Origin: Triplophysa rosa
Lineage: Eukaryota > Chordata > Actinopteri > Cypriniformes > Nemacheilidae
DNA: 64,000 bases
Direction of reading: 5' to 3'
Assembly (NCBI RefSeq): GCF_024868665.1
Contig: NC_079908.1
Location: 6,660,466 to 6,724,465, forward strand
This document shows, in pieces, positions 23,816 to 33,690 of the stretch. The position numbers and the translations under genes were made by a program. Numbering within the stretch: the stretch's first letter is position 1; each line of letters begins with the position of its first letter. The notes beneath the pieces were generated by a model. It saw only the letters and a list, made by a program, of their open reading frames with translations, had not been told where the DNA came from and did no database searches.

Positions 23816-24677
23816 AGTTTCACCAAAAAATAAAAATGCTGTCATCATTTACTCACCCTCGAGTTGTTCCAAATGTGTATAAATGTCTTTGTTCTGCTAA
23901 ACACAAAGAAAGATATTTGGAAGAATGCTTGTAACCAAACAGTTCTTGGCCATCATTGACTACCACAGTAGGAAAAATGACAATGGTAGTCAAAAGTGCC
24001 TCAGAACTGTTTGCTTTCCTACATTCTTCAAAATATCTTCGTTTGTGTTCAACAGAACAAAGAAATTTATAAAGCAATTTTCCCTACTATGGTAGTCAAT
24101 GGTGGCCATGTCACGGTCCTGCCTTCTTGTTTCTGAATTTCTAGTCGTGTGGCAGGATCGGGACAGAGCCCTTAGGTTTTATGTGAGAAAGCCATGAGTT
24201 GTTTATGTTTTTTACATCTCATGTGCTTTCTCATGTCTTGTCATTGGCCCTGCCCCTCTCGTTTCATGTATTGCTTCTTCATGTCTAATGTTTCCCACCT
24301 GCCCTTTGTCATTATCCCTCGTTTGTCTTGCCCTATTTAATGCCCTCTTGTTTCATTGTCCTGTGCTCTTGCGTTGTATGTGCATGTATATGGTTCCTTA
24401 TCTGTGTACTTACCTCCGTGCCTAGCGCTGTGTGTTCCTGTTCCTGGTTGTTCCGTGAGTTTAGTTATTGTCAGTTTATAGTAGTTTTGTCCAGTGTGGT
24501 GTTTAGTCCTTGTATTTTAGTTTAGTCAGTTTATGCGCCTGTTTTGTTATCTTCCATTTATTATCGTGTTTTGTTCCCTACTGTGGGTTTTTGTTTTGCG
24601 TGTCTTTTTGTAATAAAGTATCCTGTTAACCCCTTCATCACTGCCTGCCTGCACTTGGGTTCCCTGTCGGTCTCTCA

Positions 24678-24845
24678 ACGTTGTGTCGAACCGACAGATG
24701 GGGTTCGTCCCTGAGGACCAATCGCTTCCGACTACTTAGAAAAGGCCAATGAAAATTGGCGAATGAAATTTGCATGCCGGACTCCGCCCCCGGAAATCCG
24801 GGTATAAAAGGGAGACAGCGTGCTTCATTCATTCACCTTTTGTTC
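24678..24845 (+). repeat. DIRS copy 1 left inverted terminal repeat with promoter
   Basis: About 168 bp repeated in inverse orientation at 28800-28968. It carries a TATA box (GGTATAAAAGGG, 24801-24812) oriented into the element, which probably starts the genomic RNA. The word CAATGAAAATTGGCGAATG upstream of it is itself partly palindromic. Confidence 0.88.
24801..24812 (+). promoter_or_regulatory. TATA box in DIRS left ITR
   Basis: TATAAAAG within GC-rich flanks about 35 bp upstream of GCTTCATTCATTCACC, facing the DIRS genes. An inverse copy lies in the right repeat near 28833-28843. Confidence 0.6.
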
Positions 24846-25043
24846 TTCGGAGCCTTCGCTTATGAAGATCAACTCTCGCTACTACTTAGCAACTCCAGAT
24901 TGCCGGTTCTACGACGTGGTGCAGCAGACAGTCCCTTCCTGCGGCGACTTCCCCTGGGTGTCTCGGCGGTTCCAGAGGTGTTCGAGCTAGCAGACGGTGC
25001 CACACTGTCTGCATTCTAAAAGTGCAAATTTCTCCAGCGTGGC

Positions 25044-25241
25044 ATGTCCCGCTGTTCTCGTGGGTGCAACACACTCATCGAGGAGGGGGACAGACACGAG
25101 GTCTGCTTCCAGTACGATGGGGCAGCCCTTGTGGATACGTCCTGCCCGCACTGCGGGCGGTTGACGATTCAGACGTTGCGTCACGGGTGGCTGTGTTCCC
25201 ACAGGGCTCAGCCACCACCTCGTCTGCTTCCCGTTCCGTGA
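25044..25241 (+). pseudogene. DIRS copy 1 gag-like fragment (Cys-rich)
   Basis: A frame starting at ATG 25044 begins MSRCSRGCNTLIEEGD and continues with a CPHC pair, giving a cysteine pattern (C-x3-C ... C ... C-x2-C) that suggests a small zinc-binding fold at the N-terminus of the DIRS gag-like protein. The start lies about 230 bp downstream of the TATA box. The frame is lost after about 66 codons, and the acidic and VHEEL-type regions seen in copy 2 at 42838-43436 are absent here. Gag assignment follows gene order; the zinc fold is inferred. Confidence 0.55.
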
Positions 25242-25597
25242 CGGCAGGACTACGACCCTGCCGCCCGCTACGGCGAGCAGCGAGGGTGATATGAGGATTA
25301 CTGTGAGCGCTAATCCGTCAGCCACTGGCTCGCGGACCGTTCGCACCTCATCTTGCTCGTCTGACCGTTCCCCATGAGATGGTCCCACCGTCTTGTTCCT
25401 CAATCACGTATCGGACACGGTACATGATGAGCGAGGCGCAACATCGAATGTACATTGCAGCCCTCAGCACTCTCAAATCGATGGTGCGTGGAGCTGCATC
25501 GCCAGGCAGGCAAACCAGCAGAGCCAGTCTTCTTCCCGGGGGCCCGCCCCCGGCGAGAGACCCGCACTGCCAGCCATCGAACCACCCCCCGGGGGGT

Positions 25598-26650
25598 CGA
25601 TGAAGCAGATCGTACCCTTAGTCCCCCTGTCGTGGTCCCTGGGAGCTTGGCTCGAGCTTCCCACACCGTCACGGTGGCTGAGGAGAACGATCCGTCTCGG
25701 CTACGCGATCCAGTTCGCCAGAAACCCGCCCAAGTTCCGGGGCATCCTCGCCACCTCGGTCAGAGGCCGGGATGCTCCTGTACTACAGGGCGAGGTCCAT
25801 CCCCCTAGCTGAGATGTCCAAGGGGTTTTACAACCCCTACTTCATCGTCCCCAAAAAAGGTGGGAGGGGGGGTGCGCCCCATCTTAGATCTGCATACCCT
25901 GAACAGACACCTGCACAAGCTGCCGTTCAGGATGCTCACGCAGAAGCGCATCCTGACATCTGTCAGATGTCAGGATTGGTTCATGGCAATCGACCTAAAG
26001 GACGCTTACTTTCATGTCTCGATTCTCCCTCGTCATCGCCCATTCCTACGGTTCGCTTTCGAGGGTCAGGCATATCAGTACAGAGTCCTCCCCCTTCGGT
26101 CTGTCTCTGTCTCCACGAGTCTTTACGAAGATCGTGGAAGCCGCCCTCTCTCCCCTCATGGAGAAGGGTGTGCGGGTACTCAACTATCTCGACGACGGGC
26201 TTATCTTGGCACACTCGCGAGATCTGTTGTGTGCACACAGGGACCTGGTGCTCCGGCACCTAGATCGATTGGGGCTACAGGTCAACCGAGAGAATAGCAA
26301 GCTCTCCCCAGTGCAGAGCATCCTCTATCTTGGTATGGAACTCAACTCTGTCACCATGACAGCGCGACTGTCCACAGCACGCGCCCAGTCGGTGTTGAAC
26401 TGCCTGGATCATTTCAAGCAGTCAGCGGTTCCCCTGAAACTATTTCAGAGGCTCCTGGGACACATGGCATCCTCGGCGGCAGTGATACCACTCGGGTTGA
26501 TGCACATGAGACCGCTCCAACACTGGCTTCAGAGTCGAGTTCCCTGGAGAGCGTGGCACACCGGCAACAGGCAGATGGTGATTATGCCTCTCTGCCGACG
26601 CACCCTAACCCCCTTGGTCTTCCATGACCTTCCTTCGGGCAGGGGTTCCC
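25598..26650 (+). pseudogene. DIRS copy 1 reverse transcriptase, frameshifted
   Basis: The protein runs through three frames. 25600-25790 encodes the conserved lead LGAWLELPTPSRWL and RTIRLGYAIQFAR. 25863-26095 encodes RPILDLHTLNRHL and motif A as AIDLKDAYFHVSI. 26095-26600 encodes FGLSLSPRVFTKI (motif B) and the catalytic YLDD at 26185-26196, followed by the connection region (SYLGMEL-like, FQRLLGHMAS). A deletion near 25785 removes about 13 residues that copy 2 retains (LLAKGAIEPVP). In DIRS elements this enzyme copies the RNA into a circular DNA. This copy cannot make it in one chain. Confidence 0.85.
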
Positions 26651-26659
26651 CTAGGGCAG

Positions 26660-26820
26660 GTTACGATGCATGTCGTGGTGACAACGGACGCCTCCCTGCA
26701 GGGCTGACGCCTCCTCCGGTGGCGTCAGCAGGTGACCCGCTCCCTGCGTGCCACATATATCCCAGGGGACCTGAAACAGACAGCTGATGCGCTCTCTCAT
26801 CAGTCGACGCCTCGCGGAGA
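26660..26820 (+). pseudogene. DIRS copy 1 RNase H remnant
   Basis: Only the two ends of the domain remain: VTTDASLQG around 26675-26705, with the first catalytic aspartate, and RATYIPGDLKQTADALSHQ around 26743-26805. Compared with copy 2, about 215 bp between them are deleted, taking out the ELLA and DSTAAV motifs. A further ~115 bp before the recombinase is also missing. Confidence 0.75.
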
Positions 26821-27082
26821 GACCCTGTGCAAGGTCAGGGAAGAGGAGCAGCAAGTGTTACTCATTGCGCCACACTGGCCCAAGCGGACTTGGTTCTCGG
26901 AGCTAATGCTCTTGACGACAGATCCCCCCTCGCAGATTCCCCTGACGAAGGACCTGCTTTCCCAGGGGAAGGGCACGTTATGGCATCCCAGGCCAGACCT
27001 CTGGAACCTCCATGTCTGGCCTCTGGACGGGACGAGGAGGTCCTGAGTGGGCTGCCCCCAGCGGTGGTAGATACCATTTCTC

Positions 27083-27939
27083 ATGCAAGGGCACCAGCCA
27101 CTAGGCGACCCACGGAGTTGTGCGATCGGGTCCGTGCTGTCCTTCCTACAAGAGAGACTCGAGACTAACCTCTCCCCCTCCATACTGAAAGTGTATGTAG
27201 CCGCCATTGCCGCTCATCACAACTCAGTTACTGGGAAGTCTCTAGGGCAGCACGACCTGGTCATTAGGTTCCTAAGGGGCGCTAGGAGGCGGAATCCGCC
27301 TTGTCCGTGCTCCATACCCTCTTGGGACCTGGATGTAGCCCTAACAGGTCTCACCAGGCACCCCTTCGAGCCCCTAGGGGATGCCGCTCTTCCTCATCTC
27401 ACGATGAAGACGGTTCTCCTTTTGGCGCTCTCCTCCATCAAGAGGGTAGGAGACCTACAGGCATTCTCCGTGTCCCCTGACTGCCTAGAGTTCGGACCCA
27501 AGGATTCTCACGTTATCCTGAGACCTCGGCCCGGCTACGTGCCCAAGGTTCCCACCGCTCCTTTCGGGACCAGGTGGTGAACTTACAGGCGCTCCCCACT
27601 GGGGAGGAAGACCCAACCCCGTCCGTGTTGTGTCCAGTACGTGCGCTGCGCCTTTACTTAGACCGCACACAGAGCTTCAGGAGCTCGGATCAGCTCTTTG
27701 TCTGTTTCGGAGGTCAGCAGAAGGGGAGAGCTGTCTCCAAGCAGAGGTTGGCCCACTGGATTGTGGACGCTGTCAAGGCAGCTTACCAATCCCTAAATCG
27801 CCCGTGGGCACTGGCACGTGGCGCCTCTCTCACAGACATATGCAGAGCTGCGGGTTGGGCTACACCCAACACCTTCGCGAGGTTCTACAACCTCCGCGTA
27901 GAGCCGGTGTCAGCCAGCGTCCTGCATGGCAACATGTAG
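27083..27939 (+). pseudogene. DIRS copy 1 tyrosine recombinase, HxxR deleted
   Basis: Two overlapping frames (27083-27580 and 27574-27939) encode the recombinase that integrates the circular DNA. The core-binding part reads VLSFLQERLETNLSPSILK, and the first catalytic arginine is in SIKRVGDLQ (27443-27445). The C-terminal part ends DICRAAGWATPNTFARFYNL with the likely nucleophile tyrosine at 27886-27888. The HSTR (H-x-x-R) box present in copy 2 is removed by a deletion of about 45 bp after SLNRPW. It therefore lacks two catalytic residues in addition to the frameshift. Confidence 0.85.
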
Positions 27940-28631
27940 GACCGGCAACTGGTAGGGTGTACGCCTATATTGGTTCTTTTCCCCCTCTCTCGAGTGGGTC
28001 AGTATACCGATCCAGCCTCCCTTCTTTCCCCACTGGGCGAAGAACAGGCACTCCATCCATCACTAAGAAAGCACCTTATGGGGCGGGCTGGGCAGAGCAG
28101 CCCTGCCCCTTAGGCCGGGTTCCGGAGTTATTCCCATCATAGCTCTAACCGGACCTAGTGCTACCAGACGTTGCAACCCCCCAGCAGGCCGGTTCCGTCT
28201 GATGAATTCTCATGCTGGTTCCCACCTTGGTAACCCATGACCTCCCCAGGTGGACCTCCACCTCGCGGTTTACTCTTCAGCCGCACTTTCTTCCCCTGAG
28301 TTCTCCCCCTTCGGTGAGACCATGTTGGTATCTCCACTAGACTCCTCCCTGTGGTAGGAAGTGGTCTCTGTAGCGCATCCCCCACTTGAGGAAGTAGCGC
28401 TTACCCAGTGGCCTTACGGTTCCGGGCGGCTTCTCACTGTTAGAGAAACTAGGCCGCCGCCTGTGAGGCCGAAGGTAGGGGCCTTCCCACCTTTCAAGAA
28501 AGCTCTGGGACCCCCTACCTACCCACTGGTAGGTTACAATTTCGCGGTAGCGCTCACGGCTGACACGCCCTGGCCAGTCACCGTCGCTTCGTTGAGATTG
28601 TGACAGGGCACAGTGTTATGGCGTTTTCCAT
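27940..28631. other. DIRS copy 1 3' noncoding region
   Basis: GC-rich sequence between the recombinase stop and the internal complementary region. Blocks of it are matched by copy 2 at 46625-47297 (for example CACTGGTAGGTTACAATTTCGCGG), so it belongs to the element. No coding frame is supported. Confidence 0.6.
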
Positions 28632-28742
28632 TGGAACCCCATCTGTCGGTTCGAGACAACGTCGAGAGACCGACAGAAAGGGAACGTCTCGGTTACGTTT
28701 GTAACCTCGGTTCCCTGATGGAGGGAACGAGACGTTGTGTCC
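28632..28742. repeat. DIRS copy 1 internal complementary region
   Basis: 28632-28683 (GGAACCCCATCTGTCGGTTC onwards) is the reverse complement of the left end 24662-24704. 28684-28742 (CGTCTCGGTTACGTTTGTAA onwards) is the reverse complement of the right end 28955-29016. The two halves therefore spell out the left-right junction of the element. In DIRS elements this region templates completion of the circular DNA intermediate. Confidence 0.88.
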
Positions 28743-28799
28743 TACTTGCCACAACACGTGCTGTCCTCTGCAGCAGTCATGAGAGGTCTCAGGCTCCTC

Positions 28800-28968
28800 A
28801 GAACAAAGGTGAATGAATGAAGCACGCCGTCTCCCTTTTATACCCGGATTTCCGGGGGCGGAGTCCGGCATGCAAATTTCATTCGCCAATTTTCATTGGC
28901 CTTTTCTAAGTAGTCGGAAGCGATTGGTTCTCAGGGACGAACCCTATCTGTCGGTTCGACACAACGTC
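28800..28968 (-). repeat. DIRS copy 1 right inverted terminal repeat
   Basis: Reverse complement of 24678-24845 with about four differences over the aligned length. It is followed by the unique right end 28969-29016, which contains the palindromic GTTCCCTCCATCAGGGAAC. Confidence 0.88.
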
Positions 28969-29183
28969 TCGTTCCCTCCATCAGGGAACCGAGGTTACAA
29001 ACGTAACCGAGACGTTTTTCTTCTCTACCGCGTATCCTGACAGGCCAAGAGCTGTTTCCTTACAAGCATTCTTCTAAATATCTTTGTGTTCATCAGAACA
29101 AAGAAATTTCTACAGATTTCAAACAACTTAAGGGTGAGTAAATGATCAGAATTTAGATTTTTTTGGGGTGAACTGTTCCTTAA

Positions 29184-29684
29184 GTATGTTTACATACAAC
29201 ATTATGCACAGACTACGTACATGTTTATGTATTGTAGCTCAATAGTAAAAAGTCAAATTATTACCTCAATCCAATGAATTTCCAACTTTTAAAGTGGATG
29301 TAAACATACTTCCTATAGATTACTCATCTTTGTATGGAGTATGCACCCATGACTTTCACTCACCGCACGTGGTGATGTGACAGTAAAAGTGAGTTGAGTT
29401 GATCTGGGTGTTGTGACCCGCCTAAGACATGCCAGCTTTCTGGAGAAGCTACTGTATAAAGGGAATAAACTCAGAGGAACACTTTATCTTCCCCCTTGAG
29501 CTTCATGTTCTGATTCACAGTGTCCTGTTGTTGGACCGCTTGACACATCGCTTTGTCAAAGCTGCTCTACAAGACACCCAGAATAGAAATGAATGGCTTG
29601 CAGTGTATACTGGAGGCTGGGGAGATGTCTGTCAGATAAGCATTCGAAATAAATCTGTGCTTTGTCATATTTCTTACAAAGGTC
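29184..29684. other. No gene seen; spacer
   Basis: A 92-codon frame (29429-29707) has no domain. The sequence is otherwise unassigned. Confidence 0.35.
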
Positions 29685-30344
29685 TAGGGGTGACCCCGAA
29701 TAGTTGAAGATTCGACTTCCAATCTCACAGTCGAATCTTCGCAGAGGTTTTATGCAATGGGGATCATGCCATTTTGGTTATATGGGCAGTGGCGTAGCAG
29801 ACGGGCACCCATTTATATATATACATTTATATATATAAATATGAATTAACACTTTGTCTGTAAAGGCAGGTGGTTTGTTACTTAGATTGAATTTTGCTCT
29901 GCATGATACAAAAAATATGAATAAAGTAATCAAATGAAAATCACCGCATATAGCATGCACGGCGCAGACTTTCTGAACTTGTCATTCTCTGCACTGAAAG
30001 CAAGCGTGGCGTCAGGAGGATGCAGAAAGAGTGCACAGGAAAAAAGGTGAAAGGTATTTTTTGACTGTTTGAATGGTAAGATGTTTTATTGCATTCCTCT
30101 TTTACATGTGGTAAATAAAGTAACTTTATTGGTAGTTCATTGGTAATGATGTAATTCCCGTGTGTAAAAAATCATTCATATCATCAAGTAGTTTTAAAAA
30201 TAGCTTTGAGGCGAGATCTGGTCTAGTATTGTATGGCACAGCCTTGTTACGTGATGTTTAAGGAAAATGTCCATTCATTTTACTATTTGTGGCTTGTGTT
30301 TTGACTATATGTTCCCCTGCATTTCAGACATTTTGCCTAAACAC

Positions 30345-31779
30345 TAGTGGTGGGCGGATCGATCCTGAAGTATCGATACTTTCGATACTGCCCAGATAGC
30401 ACAATCCATCTGGTTTACGTCTATTTGACATCTGCATTTACATCTGCAAGACATCTTAAATACATAGTTTGCTCATCTGCAATACGTCTCGGAGACGTCT
30501 GAAAGTCTGTAATACGTCTGCTAAAGATCTGGAGATCTGCTGCTTAAAAACATCTGCTAAACATCTTAGAAAGAGCTGTTGTACATCCATTCTAAATCAT
30601 AAACATCTTACAGACATCTTCTAGATGTCTATATGACGTCTGACAGCAGACATCTCCGAGACGTATTGCAGATGAGCAAACGATGTATTGTAGATGTCTT
30701 GCAGATGTAAATGCAGACGTCAAATAGACGTAAACCAGATGTATGTGTGCTATCAGGGTGAGGTTGTATCGAAAAGGATCGATCCTAACATAAAAATATC
30801 GATACTAATGTGTTTTTAGTTTTTACTACTGATTTTATGTATTTACTAATGTAGCTAATAATTGTATAATGAAGAAAAACTATTTCCCATACACCTAGTT
30901 TTGCACACGTTGCTCCTCCCTGCCCTGCTGTGTTTTGTAGTCCGCTATCACGTGACTCAGCAGCGCCAAGCGCAAGAACGCAAACGCTGCTGCAGCCGGC
31001 GAAAAGAAAAGGAGCATCGTGTGGAGTTTTTTCACCTCGGTGAATAAAAACACTGTGAACTGCGTTGTATGGCAGTGGGCCTTTGGGGGTAAAAAGCCAA
31101 AGATTGAAAGTACTTTATTATTTAAGCACTTTATTTACTTTGTGTCTAAAACAATTGTGTGCACTTTGTTTATAAATTCACTTAAAAAAGTGTAATGAAA
31201 GGGAAACATGTTAATTTGTTCTATTATTTTGTCTAAACATAACACTGAACAAAAACAGAAAATCAGTTTTAAAATCTTTGTTCTTGAGTAATAATTTTGT
31301 CCACTTTGGGTTTTTTTAAAGCTAGAGAAGTAGTACTGGGATAACGAGAAATTGTTTTGTTATATATCGTTTTTCTGTTCTGTTAATCTGTTATTGTTAC
31401 TATTTTCCAGTAATAATTTGGTGCAAATTTCATGTTTGCAAATTCGATTACAGGAATAAATAATTAAATAAATAGATTTATTTGGTTTAAATGATGTCCA
31501 GTGTTTTAACATCTACATGATTAATTAGCCTACAGGCACATTAAGAGCACAAATCACAAAATATTTTAGTGGTCATGAAAATGTATTCAGATTTAGCATA
31601 TTAATGATGCATTCATCTGATAAATCATGACACTTCATCTACAGGAAAGTAAATGTAAGTTCGAGTGAATGCTTTTTAAAAGTAAAAAGTATTGGTATCG
31701 GTATCGAAATCGGCAATACTGGCCCTGCATTTACTTCGTATCGGATCGATACTAAATTTTACAGTATCGCCCACCACTA
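30345..31779 (+). mobile_element. hAT non-autonomous element, copy 2, perfect 8-bp TSD
   Basis: Begins TAGTGGTGGGCGGATCGATC and ends GTATCGCCCACCACTA, with CTAAACAC duplicated at 30337-30344 and 31780-31787. It is the inverted relative of 8942-10233. A 368-bp palindromic insert (30391-30758) is specific to this copy; copy 1 reads straight through the corresponding point. Short frames (for example 30862-31047) are not conserved as protein between copies. Confidence 0.9.
30391..30758. mobile_element. Near-perfect palindromic insert (CCCwGATAGCACA ends)
   Basis: The ends CCCAGATAGCACA and TGTGCTATCAGGG are inverse. Almost the whole 368 bp folds back: CTGGTTTACGTCTATTTGAC at the left pairs with GTCAAATAGACGTAAACCAG at the right, and the middle is built from repeated GACATCT, AGACGT and CATCTGC words. 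A 2-bp TG may be the target duplication. Snap-back MITE of unknown superfamily; noncoding. Confidence 0.75.
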
Positions 31780-31919
31780 CTAAACACATTTATTTTACAC
31801 ATTGCGATCTGGCTTTTTAAAAATTTATTATAAAGGTACATTCTGTTCTAAACAATTTCTGTAAATTAATGTTTGATTGTTTTATGGTGTATTAATGTTG
31901 CGCTGCACCCTTAACCACC

Positions 31920-31965
31920 TGCACACACACGCACGCACACACACACGCACACATGCGCGCACGAT
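31920..31965. repeat. CA/CG-alternating simple repeat
   Basis: Runs of CACACACGCACGCACAC with a few TG and CG steps. Confidence 0.85.
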
Positions 31966-32203
31966 TCATCAGTCGACTACAGGCAAGACCTGACAATTCT
32001 GATTCGACTATGTAAAATCCTTAGTCGAGGACACCCCTACAGTCACTCTCGGACTGAAACCTTGCATTTACATTCTTCATGATTTTCAATTATTTCATAA
32101 TTTATTACGATTGGTCACCCTTCATGTTTGTATGTGGGTTTTGCAAATATTTCACCAATATGATGGATTAAGTGCTTGTCAACTTTGACAACACACTGTT
32201 TAA

Positions 32204-32615
32204 AGGGATAGCTCACCCAAAAACAATTATTCTGTCTTCATTTACTCACCTTCAAGTTATTCCAAATCTGTATAAATTTCTTTGTTTGGCTGAACACAGA
32301 GAAAGATATTTGGAAGAATGCCTATAACCAAACAGTTCTTGGACCCCATTGACTACCATAATAGGAAAAATGTCTTTGTTCTGTTGAACACAAAAGAAGA
32401 TATTTTGAAGAATGTAAGAAAGCAAACCGTTCTGAGGCACTTTTGACTACAATTGTCATTTTTCCTACTATGGTAGTCAATGGTGGCCAAGAACTGTATG
32501 GTTACAAGCATTCGTCCAAATCTTTCTCTGTGCTCAACAGAACTTTATACAGGTTTGGAACAACAAGAGAGTGATAAATTCATGAAAGAATTTCATTTTG
32601 GGGTGAACTATCCTT
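32204..32615. mobile_element. TTAA MITE, complete copy
   Basis: AGGGATAGCTCACCC at the left and GGGTGAACTATCCTT at the right, with TTAA at 32200-32203 and 32616-32619. Inside, CTGAACACAGAGAAAGATAT and the inverse CAAATCTTTCTCTGTGCTCA pair, as do the two central ACTACCATA/TATGGTAGT blocks. 412 bp, noncoding. Confidence 0.88.
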
Positions 32616-32732
32616 TTAATTACTAAAAAAAAACATTTTTTTTCCTGTGAAGTGGCAGTTTTGGAGATACGAGGTTTCAGTCTGACAGTGACGATATTTT
32701 TATAGGTTATATATACCTTACACATATTGGTC

Positions 32733-33690
32733 AGCAACTACAGAACAATCTCACTCCTGCCATTCCTTCCAAGGCCCTCGAAAGGGTAGTATTTATCTCT
32801 CACAGCACGACCTTCTGGACAGTCAACAATCTGGCTTCAAGAAAGGACATTCTACAGAGACCGTTCTCCTGTCTGTAGTCGAAAACCTATAAGGTCTAAA
32901 TCCTTTTCATCTGTCCTTATTCTGCTTGATCTCTCTGCTGCATTTGACACGGTGAACCACCAGATCCTGATGTCCACTCTCTCCAAACTGGGCGTCTCTG
33001 GAACTGCACTCAACTGGTTTGACTCTTATCTCACAGGCAGATCCTTTAAGGTATCCTGGAGAGGAGAGACATCCATATCTCACCAGCTGACAACTGGAGT
33101 TCCTCAGGGATCAGTTCTTGCTCCTCTCCTCTTTTCTATATATACAACCTCCCTGGGTCCAATTATTAAGGCACATGGGTTCTCATACCATTTTTATGCA
33201 GGTGATATGCAGATTTATTTCTCTTTTCAGCTAGATGACCCCACCATCTCTGCCCGTGTCTCTGCCTGCCTTCTGGACAGCTCTTCTTGGATGAAAGAGC
33301 ATCACCTACAACTCAACCTCTCCAAGACAGAACTCCTGGTTATACCGGCCCACCCATCAATTGAACACCATACCATTCAGCTTGGATCCTCATCTATAAC
33401 ACCCACTAAGTCTGCAAGGAACCTGGGGGTGATGTTTGACTACCAGCTGAAATTCACCTCTCACATCGCAGCAACCACTCGAACTTGCAGGTATGTGCTC
33501 CACAACATCAGGAAAATCAGGCTGTTCCTGTTGGAGCATGCCTCTCAGCTGCTAGTCCAAGCTCTGGTCATATCAAGACAGGACTACTGCAATTCTCTAC
33601 TGGCCGGCCTTCCAACCAATTCAGTCAAGCCCTTGCAAATGATCCAGAATGCAGCTGCACGTCTAGTTTTCAATATTGTGATATTCAATT
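32733..33690 (+). pseudogene. LINE reverse transcriptase fragment (L2/CR1/Rex1 group)
   Basis: The upstream part (32733-32951) reads [14 protein letters not shown] and [19 protein letters not shown] sequence with frameshifts and stops. From 32952 an open frame of 252 codons encodes [17 protein letters not shown], then [18 protein letters not shown] (RT motif B), then [11 protein letters not shown] where YADD is expected, then [13 protein letters not shown] and [11 protein letters not shown], ending at [10 protein letters not shown]. The catalytic YADD is changed to YAGD, so the polymerase would be inactive even if expressed. Both ends are truncated: no endonuclease and no 3' tail. Confidence 0.88.

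Larger units (their letters stand above)
24662..29016 (+). mobile_element. DIRS retrotransposon copy 1 (defective)
   Basis: A 4355-bp tyrosine-recombinase retrotransposon in sense orientation. GTT sits at both boundaries (24659-24661 and 29014-29016) with no longer target duplication, as expected for recombinase-mediated insertion. Inverted terminal repeats lie at 24678-24845 and 28800-28968, with only about four differences. An internal complementary region (about 28632-28742) is the complement of the left end joined to the right end. Gene order is gag-like, reverse transcriptase, RNase H, tyrosine recombinase. All genes are broken by frameshifts and internal deletions. No methyltransferase domain was seen, and the element is shorter than the ~6 kb I recall for intact fish DIRS. 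Confidence 0.92.
24110..29042 (+). mobile_element. Solo LTR (Gypsy-type) split by DIRS copy 1
   Basis: The LTR starts TGTCACGGTCCTGCC and ends TATCCTGACA, with the 5-bp duplication GGCCA on each side. Its two parts are 24110-24661 and 29017-29042. The first part carries the stem GGTCCTGCC/GGCAGGATC, a TATTTAA promoter-like word (24334) and an AATAAA polyadenylation signal (24612). The interruption lies at CACTTGGGTT | TTTCTTC. The same family is present at 3050, 36767 and 63568. Confidence 0.85.
23820..29179. mobile_element. TTAA MITE split by a solo LTR that contains DIRS copy 1
   Basis: The left end AGGGACAGTTTCACC follows CTAA (a mutated TTAA, 23816-23819). The right end GGGGTGAACTGTTCCT precedes TTAA (29180-29183). 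The MITE body is present at 23820-24109 and 29043-29179, together the length of a normal member. The word GGCCA at its break is duplicated (24105-24109, 29043-29047) because an LTR inserted there. It is the outermost layer of a three-level nest. Confidence 0.88.
29685..32039 (+). mobile_element. hAT element containing a second hAT
   Basis: The ends TAGGGGTGACCCCGAATAG and CTTAGTCGAGGACACCCCTA are inverse over TAGGGGTG-CC-CGA, with inner AGATTCGACTTCC/GATTCGACTATG words. No 8-bp duplication is visible (CAAAGGTC against CAGTCACT), so one end may have been rearranged. It is interrupted at 30345-31779 by another hAT. CA-rich simple sequence lies at 31920-31965. No transposase coding. Confidence 0.72.

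Noticed and set aside
24987..25403. 138-codon minus-strand frame in DIRS copy 1
   Set aside because: It is antisense to the gag-like region, and long frames on both strands are expected in GC-rich DNA. No domain seen.
30391..30758. MicroRNA hairpin
   Set aside because: The fold spans the complete transposon-like unit with terminal inverted repeats, so a MITE is the simpler reading without small-RNA data.
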